NCBI GenBank assembly: GCA_023443515.1
Contig: JAEZUC010000007.1
Location: 1 to 24,926, forward strand
Direction of reading: 5' to 3'
Length of the DNA: 24,926 bases
Origin: Bacillota bacterium
Lineage (GTDB): Bacteria; Bacillota; Clostridia; Acetivibrionales; DSM-1351
The notes under the pieces: generated by a model
Told to the model about the DNA's origin: nothing
The model's input: only the letters and a program-made list of their open reading frames with translations
Database searches by the model: none
Shown: positions 7,832 to 15,599 of the stretch, piece by piece
Position numbering within the stretch: position 1 is the stretch's first letter
Layout: each line of letters begins with the position of its first letter
Translations under genes and position numbers: made by a program

Positions 7832-8644
7832 ATGAAAGATTACGTAAAATATACGGATACCTTGAATGCTATAGCTATTTCGGCACATTATTGCGGATAT
7901 ACGGAAAAAGGATTAGAAAATATTGATGAAGCAATAAAGCAACTTGATAAAATTCAGGACGTTGATATTAAAGTTATATATAGGCTAAAATCAATTATCT
8001 ATGGAAATAAAGGTATTATGTTAAAAAATCTTAAGAAATCCGATGTTGCATTAGAAAGTTATAAAAAGGCGCTAGCTTACGCTGAAAAATCAGGCTCATC
8101 ATACCTTATATGCAATCAAATGATAAATTTAGCAATTGGTTATAAACATATAGGAAAGGGTGAAAAGGCAGAGCAAGTTCTATTAGAAGCAAAAAAGTAT
8201 TGTGCTGACAATATAGGACTTGAAGCAAAAATCTATGGAAATATAGGTTTTTTGTATGAACGCACAGATTATAATAAAGCTTTAGATTATTTTAATAAAA
8301 GTCTTGATAAGGCCAGAGACATCAATGATCAGAAAACGATATGTAACAGTTTAAACCATATTGGGGTATGCTATATGAATTTAGGAATTCCAGATAAATC
8401 TTATGAGAATTTAATTGAAGCAAATAAACTTGCTATTGATATTAATTTGCAACAAGCAATAGTTCATACTTGTAATAGTTTGGGAAAGTGGTTTTTTGTG
8501 TTTGAAGGAGATATCGAAAACTCTATGAATAATTATCAAAAGGCATATACTCTAAGTAAAAGTATTAGATATCCAGATGGAATGCAAGTAGCAGAGGAGG
8601 GGTTAAGTTTTTTAGAAAGTTTGAGTGGCAAAAGAACAGACTGA
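7832..8644 (+). CDS. TPR-repeat protein, probable C-terminal part of the frameshifted STAND gene
   Basis: 270 residues of tandem tetratricopeptide repeats, for example KSDVALESYKKALAYAEKSG, KALDYFNKSLDKARDIND and NSMNNYQKAYTLSKSIRY, each with the small/large residue spacing of helix pairs. The ATG at 7832 has no ribosome binding site. The same frame is open back to 7772 and encodes further helix-like sequence (LTKKSLLINEKILSYALK) that continues naturally from the end of the upstream protein. Restoring one T in the GATT at 7776-7779 would read GAT-TTA-ACA and join both parts into one protein of about 860 residues. I therefore regard this as the sensor domain of the nuclease-STAND protein, not an independent gene. 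It shares the AT-rich composition of the 5' part. If translated separately, it would need coupling or re-initiation. Confidence 0.7.
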   Translation: MKDYVKYTDTLNAIAISAHYCGYTEKGLENIDEAIKQLDKIQDVDIKVIYRLKSIIYGNKGIMLKNLKKSDVALESYKKALAYAEKSGSSYLICNQMINLAIGYKHIGKGEKAEQVLLEAKKYCADNIGLEAKIYGNIGFLYERTDYNKALDYFNKSLDKARDINDQKTICNSLNHIGVCYMNLGIPDKSYENLIEANKLAIDINLQQAIVHTCNSLGKWFFVFEGDIENSMNNYQKAYTLSKSIRYPDGMQVAEEGLSFLESLSGKRTD

Positions 8645-8735
8645 AAAAAAGTGAGTTGCAATACATTGAAAATATGACAAATTTAAAAAAATCAACAACA
8701 TCAACAAAATCCGTTTGAAATTTAATGAATATATA

Positions 8736-8764
8736 TTTACATAATGAAATATTTGTGCTAAAAT
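8736..8764 (+). promoter_or_regulatory. promoter of the uptake locus
   Basis: TTTACA (8736-8741) and TAAAAT (8759-8764) lie 17 bp apart, each one mismatch from consensus. Transcription should start near 8771, inside the operator cluster. A TGCTAAA half-site (8756-8762) overlaps the -10 box. The preceding stretch from 8645 shows no terminator or gene that I can support. Confidence 0.65.
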
Positions 8765-8767
8765 CAA

Positions 8768-8783
8768 GCTAAACCGATTAAGC
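8768..8783. promoter_or_regulatory. LacI-type operator O1 (imperfect palindrome)
   Basis: GCTAAACCGATTAAGC is a 16-bp imperfect palindrome (12 of 16 positions symmetric) with a central CG step, covering the predicted transcription start. It is a degenerate copy of the operator at 8808. Confidence 0.6.
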
Positions 8784-8800
8784 AAATACAAAACAAGTTT

Positions 8801-8825
8801 TGCTAAATGCTAAACCGATTTAGCA
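8801..8825. promoter_or_regulatory. LacI-type operator O2 with an extra half-site
   Basis: TGCTAAACCGATTTAGCA (8808-8825) has perfect 7-bp arms around CCGA. A further TGCTAAA half-site (8801-8807) abuts it as a direct repeat. The symmetry and central CG step are those of LacI/GalR family sites; the obvious binder is the LacI-type regulator at 16741, though the link is inferred. Confidence 0.7.
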
Positions 8826-8933
8826 CATTTTATTCTGTTTCATTTGTACAATATGGCGCCGGACGGATGACAATACGGAATAAAACTGGCGGTAGTTTTA
8901 ATAAAAACAAAGGATATTCAGGAGTGTGAAAAA

Positions 8934-9776
8934 ATGTATCAAACGGTCAATGGTGCAACTCTCTACTACAACGAATATGGTTCGGGAGATAAATATGTTT
9001 TGTCCTCCCAAATGGGTTTTGATTCTGATGAAATAGGATGGCCAATGGATTTGGCTGATGAGGGCTTCCATGTTTTTACCATCCAAATCAGAGGTTACGG
9101 AAAATCGACGCATGTCTTAGAGGATTTGGGCGGTGAGTGGTATAATACCTGGGCTGATGACGTGTATGAATTTGCTAAAAGCAAGGGAATACAAAAGTTT
9201 CTTTATACAGGACAATCCCATGGTGCAGGTATAGGCTGGCATCTGGCGCTGAGACACCCGGAAGTTCTGGTGGGCTTTGCAGCCTTGGTGGGCGGACCTC
9301 ATTCCAGAAAAGGCGGGGAGACTTCTCCCGGAAGACTTAAAACCATTATGTCGGCAGATGATCCCGAAGCAACCATAAAGCGGGCTGAGTCAACTAAGAA
9401 GTATTTTCTTGCCTTTGCTGAAAAATTTTCTGATAATCCGAAATTGAAGGCAGAATTTGAAAGGAAAGCTGAAATGGGATATGAATGGGAACTTGGAAGG
9501 ACAGTTGAAGAACTCCGTGTTAATCCCAGAAAACCTCTTTCACACCTGAAGACAGATGAGGAAGTTTATCAGGAGCTATCCAAAATTCAGATACCGGTTT
9601 TAATGATTAACGCGTATATGGATAAAATGGTGCCGGTTACAGATATTTTATGGCCGGTAAAAGTAATCAAAAATTCAAAATGCATTATTTTCAATAACGC
9701 AGGACACGATGTCCATTACGATTGTCGCGATGATGTTAGGCGCGAAATAACTTTATTTGCTTCAGAATTATTCTAG
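8934..9776 (+). CDS. alpha/beta hydrolase
   Basis: A 280-residue cytosolic alpha/beta-hydrolase-fold enzyme. The catalytic triad is visible: nucleophile Ser95 in the elbow GQSHG, Asp230 in YMDKMVP, and His258 in NAGHDVHYD. The strand before the elbow (FTIQIRGYGKS) carries the usual RGxGxS turn. A cap region lies roughly between residues 125 and 210. No signal peptide, so it would cleave an ester, lactone or amide after import. It is the first gene of the LacI-controlled locus, and its linkage to the transporter suggests that it processes the imported compound. Family members include esterases, proline iminopeptidase-like enzymes and haloperoxidase-like enzymes, which cannot be told apart here. 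AGGAG at 8920-8924 supports the start. Confidence 0.85.
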   Translation: MYQTVNGATLYYNEYGSGDKYVLSSQMGFDSDEIGWPMDLADEGFHVFTIQIRGYGKSTHVLEDLGGEWYNTWADDVYEFAKSKGIQKFLYTGQSHGAGIGWHLALRHPEVLVGFAALVGGPHSRKGGETSPGRLKTIMSADDPEATIKRAESTKKYFLAFAEKFSDNPKLKAEFERKAEMGYEWELGRTVEELRVNPRKPLSHLKTDEEVYQELSKIQIPVLMINAYMDKMVPVTDILWPVKVIKNSKCIIFNNAGHDVHYDCRDDVRREITLFASELF

Positions 9777-9850
9777 ATTTTACATATTAAAGCAAGCAGG
9801 ATGTTTATTGTTTAAATTTACTCAAATAATTCCAGGGGAGGAAATCGAGT

Positions 9851-11455
9851 ATGAAAAAGTTTATGAAAGTAGTTATCCTGTTAGTAATTACATCACTTTT
9901 ATTAGTGAGTGTAGCATGTTCAGGTTCCGGCAGTTCGGCTGACACAACAAGTACAGCTAAAGAGTCTGCTCAAGCATCTGGTAATGAAATAGCAAATAGT
10001 AAGCAGGGCGGAGTTTTAAGGGTAGCATATGGTGATAAATTTAATTGCATAGGTTATCCCGCGGGAAGTACAACATACTATGAAAATCAAGTAATGGATG
10101 CGGCTTTAGAAACTTTAGGAAGATATGATGAATCAGGAGCTCTTGTTCCATATTTAGCCGAGGATTTTAAAATGGATGCCGATGCAATGACACTTACCAT
10201 AAACTTGCGTAAGGATGTTAAATTCCATGACGGTACTGTATGCGATGCGGAAGCAGTAAAATGGAACTTTGAAGAATTTAAGGCTTCAGGACGTAGTGAG
10301 ATAAATGATGTTTCCAAAATTGAGGTTAAAGATCCACTGACATTGGTACTTCATCTTTCAAAATGGAATAATTCAATAGCTGATGCTGCCTTGTTTACAG
10401 CAGGAAGAATTATTTCACCAACTTACTTTAAAGCAAATGGAAAAGATGCAGCAATTGCAAACCCCGTTGGAACAGGGCCATTTAAATTTGTTAAATGGGA
10501 ACGTGACGCCAGGATTGTTTTTGAAAAAAATAAAGATTACCGTGTTGAAGGACAACCCTATCTTGATGGTATTGAAGTTGTTTTCATGCCCGATACTACA
10601 ACCATTGTTTCTGCTATGAGAGCAGGAGAAATTGATGTAATTGCCACTGTTGACGGTACTGTAAGTGATGCAATGGAAGTAGACGGCCGTACACCTATCA
10701 GTCGTCCTCTTACAAGCGGAACTATTATGAATGGTCTTATGCCTACCAGCAATGACCCAACACTACCTTTCTATAATTTAAAGGTGAGAAAGGCAATTGC
10801 CCATGCCATTGATAAGGAAGCTATCGTTACAATGAATAAAAAGCTTGGATGGGCATACACAAATCAATGGACGCCTCCCGGATCATGGTCATATAACGAG
10901 TCTACTGTCGGCTATCCCTACGATGTTGCAAAAGCAAAGCAATTACTTGCTGAAGCCGGATACCCAAATGGCTTTACTTGCAAAGGATATGTAAATTCAG
11001 GTGATGTTAAATTGATGGAAGTTACTCAGGCATATCTCGCAGAGGTTGGTATCAAGATGGAAATTATACCTATCGAATCAGCAAAGGAGAATGAGATGAC
11101 CGGAATAAACGGAACCTGGGATGGAATTTTACGTTGGGCCGGAAGAGGAGAAGCTGATATAGCACCGGTGTATGCAAGGACTTTGACAGATGAGGGCGTT
11201 CGTTGTGTTGGTGGAGTTATCCATCCTGAAGATATAAAGAAATTAATAGATTCTGCAGTAGCAGCAAAGACATTTGATGAAAAAGTTGCAATAAGCAAAG
11301 AGCTGTCAAGGAAAGTAATCGATGATTACTGCCTGCTTATCCCATTTGCATCAATTAGTAGTCAGGTTTATTCAACTGATAAGGTTAAGGACAGTCATTT
11401 AGGATATTATCATATATCTCACTGGACACCTGAGCTCGTCTGGATAGAAAAATAA
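9851..11455 (+). CDS. ABC transporter substrate-binding lipoprotein, family 5 (Dpp/Opp type)
   Basis: A 534-residue extracellular receptor of the peptide/nickel/oligosaccharide family 5 of binding proteins. Residues 1-22 are a lipoprotein signal ending in the lipobox SVAC with Cys23 as the lipidated residue, then a Ser/Gly/Ala-rich linker to about residue 50. The mature domain starts GGVLRVAYG and shows family signatures such as LAEDFKMDADAMTLTINLRK, VKFHDGTVCDAEAVKWNFE and NPVGTGPFKFVKWERD. Length is normal. It delivers a ligand to the downstream permeases. Family 5 members bind peptides, nickel complexes, opines and, in several plant-degrading Firmicutes and Thermotogales, oligosaccharides, so ligand identity is open. 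A strong GGGGAGG site precedes the ATG. A 145-bp spacer with hairpins separates it from the permeases, consistent with higher expression of the receptor. Confidence 0.92.
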   Translation: MKKFMKVVILLVITSLLLVSVACSGSGSSADTTSTAKESAQASGNEIANSKQGGVLRVAYGDKFNCIGYPAGSTTYYENQVMDAALETLGRYDESGALVPYLAEDFKMDADAMTLTINLRKDVKFHDGTVCDAEAVKWNFEEFKASGRSEINDVSKIEVKDPLTLVLHLSKWNNSIADAALFTAGRIISPTYFKANGKDAAIANPVGTGPFKFVKWERDARIVFEKNKDYRVEGQPYLDGIEVVFMPDTTTIVSAMRAGEIDVIATVDGTVSDAMEVDGRTPISRPLTSGTIMNGLMPTSNDPTLPFYNLKVRKAIAHAIDKEAIVTMNKKLGWAYTNQWTPPGSWSYNESTVGYPYDVAKAKQLLAEAGYPNGFTCKGYVNSGDVKLMEVTQAYLAEVGIKMEIIPIESAKENEMTGINGTWDGILRWAGRGEADIAPVYARTLTDEGVRCVGGVIHPEDIKKLIDSAVAAKTFDEKVAISKELSRKVIDDYCLLIPFASISSQVYSTDKVKDSHLGYYHISHWTPELVWIEK

Positions 11456-11482
11456 TCGTATAGATTTCAAAATTGATATGGA

Positions 11483-11516
11483 GGTTGACCGGTGCAACCT
11501 AGAAGCTGTATCGGTC
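11483..11516 (+). other. mutually exclusive hairpins between receptor and permease genes
   Basis: GGTTG (11483-11487) pairs with CAACC (11495-11499) around a 7-base loop. Alternatively GACCG (11487-11491) can pair with CGGTC (11512-11516). Such structures after a binding-protein gene often protect its mRNA or reduce read-through; that role is inferred, and there is no T-tract. Confidence 0.35.
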
Positions 11517-11600
11517 TACTTCATACTGGAAATCTCGTAAATCTATTTCAATAATAAGTGATAGTAGTTAAGAACCTGCAGATTGGGGGCACATTGAGGG

Positions 11601-12545
11601 ATGGCTCAATTTATTATTAAAAGACTGATACAATCAGTTATTGTTATATTTATCGTTTCGATATTTACATTCCTGCTGACTTACCTTATGCCGGGAGACC
11701 CTGTGTATGCAATGCTCGGCGGTGATATCACCCAGGAACAGTATGATATCGCTTACAAAGAGATGGGCCTTGATAAACCAATGTTTGTAAGGTATGTGAA
11801 TTGGTGCGGAAACATCTTGGAGGGCGATTTCGGAAAATCATACAAGTACAGGATGCCTGTTATTGACCTAATAAAAGAGAGATTGCCAATTACCATGTAT
11901 TTTGGAATATTGTCAATAATAATAAGCACTACGTTAGGTATAATTCTAGGTATTCTTTCAGCAACAAAACGTGGAAAATTAACAGATACCATTATAACCT
12001 TGCTGGCCAATCTTGGTGCTGTTATGCCTTTATTCTGGCTAGCTGTTCTGGGCATGTCACTTTTCGCAATGCAGCTTAAGTGGCTTCCTTCATACGGTTT
12101 TACATTTCCGACAGACAGTTTTGTAACCAGTGTAAAGCAGACCATTTTACCTTTATTTGCATTGAGTGTTGGTGCTATTGCAGGTACGACCCGCCAAATG
12201 AGGTCAAGCATGCTGGAGGTTATCCGTCAGGATTATATCAGGACAGCCAGGGCAAAGGGCGTTAAAGAATCCAAAGTTATTTCGGGACACGCATTAAAAA
12301 ATGCTTTAATACCTATCGTTACATTAACAGGTATGTCTTTTAGAAATGTAGTTTCAGGTTCTACTTCCGTCGAAATTATATTCAGCATCGCAGGAACCGG
12401 TCAGTTGCTGGTATCTAGTGTACTTAGCAAGGATGTTGCAACAACACAGGCATGTATTCTTATTGTAGCCGTTGTAGTGAGTATAGCAAATCTTATTGTT
12501 GATATTTCCTATGGCTACATTGATCCACGCATTCGTATACAGTAG
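11601..12545 (+). CDS. ABC transporter permease, DppB/OppB type
   Basis: A 314-residue inner-membrane permease. The N-terminus (FIIKRLIQSVIVIFIVSIFT then TYLMPGDPV) is diagnostic of the DppB/OppB/GsiC class, with six predicted membrane segments. The coupling-helix EAA loop is YIRTARAKGVKESKVISGHA, followed by LKNALIPIVTL. It forms the translocation pore with the next protein. The start ATG is spaced 11 bases from a GGGGG box; GAGGG directly abuts the ATG, so the ribosome site is somewhat unusual. It is 11 bp from the DppC-type gene, clearly the same transcript. Confidence 0.93.
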   Translation: MAQFIIKRLIQSVIVIFIVSIFTFLLTYLMPGDPVYAMLGGDITQEQYDIAYKEMGLDKPMFVRYVNWCGNILEGDFGKSYKYRMPVIDLIKERLPITMYFGILSIIISTTLGIILGILSATKRGKLTDTIITLLANLGAVMPLFWLAVLGMSLFAMQLKWLPSYGFTFPTDSFVTSVKQTILPLFALSVGAIAGTTRQMRSSMLEVIRQDYIRTARAKGVKESKVISGHALKNALIPIVTLTGMSFRNVVSGSTSVEIIFSIAGTGQLLVSSVLSKDVATTQACILIVAVVVSIANLIVDISYGYIDPRIRIQ

Positions 12546-12556
12546 GAGGTCGTAAT

Positions 12557-13429
12557 ATGAACAAGAGAGGGACAAGTCACTTCATGTCCGGTATCACAAA
12601 ATTTTTAAAGCGGTTGTTCGGACGCAGGATTGTTATTTTCGGAACAGTTCTGGTTGTATTATTTGTTATGACCGCACTGCTTGCACCATACATCAGCCCG
12701 CATGACCCATACAAGCAGAACCTGACGCTGTCATTTGCCAAACCGTCTGCTGAGCATATTTTGGGAAATGACGAGCTGGGAAGAGACATATTGAGTCGTC
12801 TGATTTACGGAACAAGAACATCCCTGTCAATTGGTTTTATTGCAGTTATGATAGCTGCAGGTTGCGGAATCATTCTGGGATTAGTGGCAGGATACGTAGG
12901 AGGTATAGTAAATTCAGTAATATCCCGTGTTATGGATGCATTGTTGTCCATTCCGGCTATCATGCTGTCTCTGGGACTTGGAATAATATTTGGTTCAGGT
13001 ATGGCAAGTCTGATGATAATCCTGGGGCTTTCGACTATACCTACATATACAAGATTGATGTGTGCACAGGTGCTTGCCATACGCAATTCCGATTATATAA
13101 ATGCTGAAAGGGTATTGGGAGCCAGCAGTATCAGGATTATGTTTTCTCATATTTTACCCAATTGTTTATCTCCGATAATCGTTCTTTTTACTATGAATAT
13201 CGGTGGTACGATTCTTGCAGAAGCCAGCCTAAGCTTTCTTGGCCTGGGAGTAAAAGCGCCCATGGCGTCCTGGGGTGCTATGGTAAACGAAGGGTACAGC
13301 AGGTTGATTACAAATCCTGTGTTTGCACTTGCACCAGGTATCTGCATTATGTTGCTTGTGCTGGGATTCAATATTCTGGGTGATGGTCTGAGAGATATAC
13401 TTGATCCGCGCTTACGCGGGTCTATATAA
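12557..13429 (+). CDS. ABC transporter permease, DppC/OppC type
   Basis: A 290-residue partner permease. The N-terminal signature of the DppC class is present (ALLAPYISPHDPYKQN and ILGNDELGRDILSRLIYGTR), followed by about five to six membrane helices. The EAA loop reads YINAERVLGASSIRIMFSHILPN, and the C-terminus ends GDGLRDILDPRLRGS, as in canonical members. AGGAGG stands 8 bases before the ATG. It pairs with the DppB-type permease and docks one ATPase half of the downstream fused protein, whose start is 10 bp beyond its stop. Confidence 0.93.
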   Translation: MNKRGTSHFMSGITKFLKRLFGRRIVIFGTVLVVLFVMTALLAPYISPHDPYKQNLTLSFAKPSAEHILGNDELGRDILSRLIYGTRTSLSIGFIAVMIAAGCGIILGLVAGYVGGIVNSVISRVMDALLSIPAIMLSLGLGIIFGSGMASLMIILGLSTIPTYTRLMCAQVLAIRNSDYINAERVLGASSIRIMFSHILPNCLSPIIVLFTMNIGGTILAEASLSFLGLGVKAPMASWGAMVNEGYSRLITNPVFALAPGICIMLLVLGFNILGDGLRDILDPRLRGSI

Positions 13430-13439
13430 GGAGATGCAA

Positions 13440-15461
13440 ATGAAACATTTACTACAAGTCAATAATTTGAGCGTTTCGTTTAGAATTGATGATTCTGTTA
13501 CAAAAGCTGTAAATGACGTATCCTATTATATAGATCAGGGCGAAACAATCAGCTTTGTAGGTGAGAGTGGTTCAGGGAAAAGTGTGAGTCAGTTGGCTGT
13601 ATTGCAACTCATTTCAACACCGCCCGGGAGTATTGATAATGGATGTGTAATGCTCGAAGATGAAGAAGTGTTTAAATACTCAGCCAATGGGTCGGAAATG
13701 CGAAAGATACGTGGTGGGAAAATCGGAATGGTATTCCAGGAACCTATGACGTCGTTAAATCCCGTAAAAACTATTGGCAGTCAGCTTATAGAACCTATAT
13801 TAATCCATACCGGCGTTAAAGACAAGGAAGCCAGAAAACGTGCCATTAGTCTTTTAAGTCAGGTAGGAATACCTGATGCGGAAAAAAGAATGGGCGATTA
13901 CCCTCATCAGTTTTCCGGTGGTATGCGCCAGAGGATTATGGTAGCCATTGCCATCGCCGGGAATCCAAAGCTTGTTATAGCTGATGAGCCTACAACTGCA
14001 CTGGACGTTACCACTCAGGCCCAGATCCTAGAATTGTTGAAAACAGTATCAGAGCAAAATGGTACTTCTCTGCTCATCGTTACACACAATTTGGGTATCG
14101 TTGCCCGCTATGCCCAGCGTATCTATGTAATGTATGCCGGAAGGATTGTAGAGTCAGGCTTGTCACGGGACATTTTTGCCCATCCGTCACATCCCTATAC
14201 AAGAGGGTTGCTGAATGCCATTCCAAGGTTGGATGACAGCAAGGAAAGGAGACTTCAGCCAATTGAGGCTCCCGCGAAAATGCCACTGGATGATGGAAAG
14301 CATTGTTCTTTCCTGCCCAGATGCAAATATAAATGCGACAAATGTTTTAGTAAGGGTATTCCGGCTTTGACCGAGTCTGTTGAAGAGGGACATTTTGCAG
14401 CTTGCCTACTGAGCCGTGAAGAACTTGACCAAATAGATAAAAATGGTCAGGATAGTATCAGGGTAGATAGCAGAAAGCCACTTGAGGAAAATATACTGGA
14501 AATCAATGATCTGTCTGTTCATTTCCCAATTAAGCATGGCTTACTGAGTTCAAGATCTACTAAACTTACTGCAGTTGACAAGGTTTCATTTAAAGTTAGA
14601 CGTGGTGAAACTTTCGGTCTGGTTGGTGAATCCGGTTGTGGTAAGACAACTGTTGCAAGAAGCATTGTGCGCTTGATAAACGACAGCGAAGGCGAGATAA
14701 AATTTAACAAACTTGATTTAAATACTCTAAAGTCATCTGAACTGCGCAAACAAAGGCATAAAATGCAAATGATATTTCAAGATCCCTATAGTTCGCTGGA
14801 CCCAAGGAAAAGTGCAGGAAGCCTTGTGGGAGAGCCATTAAAAATCCACAAACTTGTTTCTTCGGGTCAGGAATATGATCGCAGGGTTGATGAACTATTT
14901 ACCCTTGTAGGTTTGTCCCCATCTCTAAAAAACAGAGTGGCTCATGAGTTTTCAGGAGGTCAGCGACAGCGTTTGGGAATTGCCCGTGCGCTGGCCAGTA
15001 GTCCGGAGCTCATAGTATGTGATGAACCTATATCAGCTCTGGATGTATCAATACAGGCACAAATTATCAATTTATTAGAAGATTTACAGCAGGAATTGGG
15101 ATTGACCTATTTGTTCATTGCCCATGATTTATCGGTAGTAAAGCATATAAGTGATACGATTGCAGTAATGTATCTGGGAAAAATCGTAGAGTCAGCGCCC
15201 TGCGAAGAGTTGTACGCCAATCCGATGCACCCGTATACACAAGCATTACTTGCAGCTGTTCCCATACCAGACCCGGAAATTGAACTAACCCGTGAAAAAA
15301 TAATTTTACCCGGGGAAGTTAAAAGCTTGATGAACAGACCTGCCGGATGTTGCTTTAGTGACCGGTGTCCATATACGATGGACATTTGCCGGAAACAGGC
15401 TCCTTCCATAAATAACTATGGAAACGAGCACTATGTTGCCTGCCATAAATTGGAGCAATGA
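13440..15461 (+). CDS. fused double ABC ATPase (DppD-DppF-like) of the importer
   Basis: A 673-residue cytosolic ATPase uniting the two energy subunits usually encoded separately. Half 1: Walker A GESGSGKS (41-48), Q-loop Gln100, signature FSGGMRQR (158-165), Walker B LVIADE (178-183), H-loop His216. Half 2: Walker A GESGCGKT (396-403), Gln447, FSGGQRQR (504-511), LIVCDE (524-529), His562. Each half ends in the oligopeptide-transporter C-terminal domain with a cysteine cluster: Cys289/295/299/302, and Cys637/638/643/650. Such clusters bind a 4Fe-4S centre in some Dpp-type ATPases; that is family knowledge, not shown here. The ATG at 13440 lies behind AAGGAG; the frame opens earlier at 13401, inside the permease gene, but without a ribosome site. 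Both halves keep all catalytic residues, so both should hydrolyse ATP. Confidence 0.93.
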   Translation: MKHLLQVNNLSVSFRIDDSVTKAVNDVSYYIDQGETISFVGESGSGKSVSQLAVLQLISTPPGSIDNGCVMLEDEEVFKYSANGSEMRKIRGGKIGMVFQEPMTSLNPVKTIGSQLIEPILIHTGVKDKEARKRAISLLSQVGIPDAEKRMGDYPHQFSGGMRQRIMVAIAIAGNPKLVIADEPTTALDVTTQAQILELLKTVSEQNGTSLLIVTHNLGIVARYAQRIYVMYAGRIVESGLSRDIFAHPSHPYTRGLLNAIPRLDDSKERRLQPIEAPAKMPLDDGKHCSFLPRCKYKCDKCFSKGIPALTESVEEGHFAACLLSREELDQIDKNGQDSIRVDSRKPLEENILEINDLSVHFPIKHGLLSSRSTKLTAVDKVSFKVRRGETFGLVGESGCGKTTVARSIVRLINDSEGEIKFNKLDLNTLKSSELRKQRHKMQMIFQDPYSSLDPRKSAGSLVGEPLKIHKLVSSGQEYDRRVDELFTLVGLSPSLKNRVAHEFSGGQRQRLGIARALASSPELIVCDEPISALDVSIQAQIINLLEDLQQELGLTYLFIAHDLSVVKHISDTIAVMYLGKIVESAPCEELYANPMHPYTQALLAAVPIPDPEIELTREKIILPGEVKSLMNRPAGCCFSDRCPYTMDICRKQAPSINNYGNEHYVACHKLEQ

Positions 15462-15513
15462 AAAAATGAATATTTTGCGGACAGTGATTACTGACAGAAT
15501 TTATAACAGAACT

Positions 15514-15529
15514 AACAACATATGTTGTT
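15514..15529. promoter_or_regulatory. perfect 16-bp palindrome upstream of the capA-like gene
   Basis: AACAACATATGTTGTT is fully self-complementary. It lies ~28 bp before a TATAAT box (15557-15562), and that box is itself bracketed by GCGTGCA (15532-15538) and TGCACGC (15577-15583). This suggests an internal regulated promoter for the last two genes of the locus. No good -35 box is visible, which would fit an activator-dependent promoter. Confidence 0.45.
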
Positions 15530-15599
15530 TAGCGTGCAATAGAAATTAACTTGATATATAATTATGTAGAATCATCTGCACGCAATGGAGATATATTAC

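Noticed and set aside
11478..11540. 20-codon frame between receptor and permease genes
   Set aside because: No ribosome binding site, and its sequence is explained by the overlapping hairpins.
12862..13107. Alternative-frame open frames inside permease and other genes (also for example 3515-3892 and 11753-12211)
   Set aside because: They overlap well-supported genes on either strand, lack ribosome sites and show no recognisable domain.
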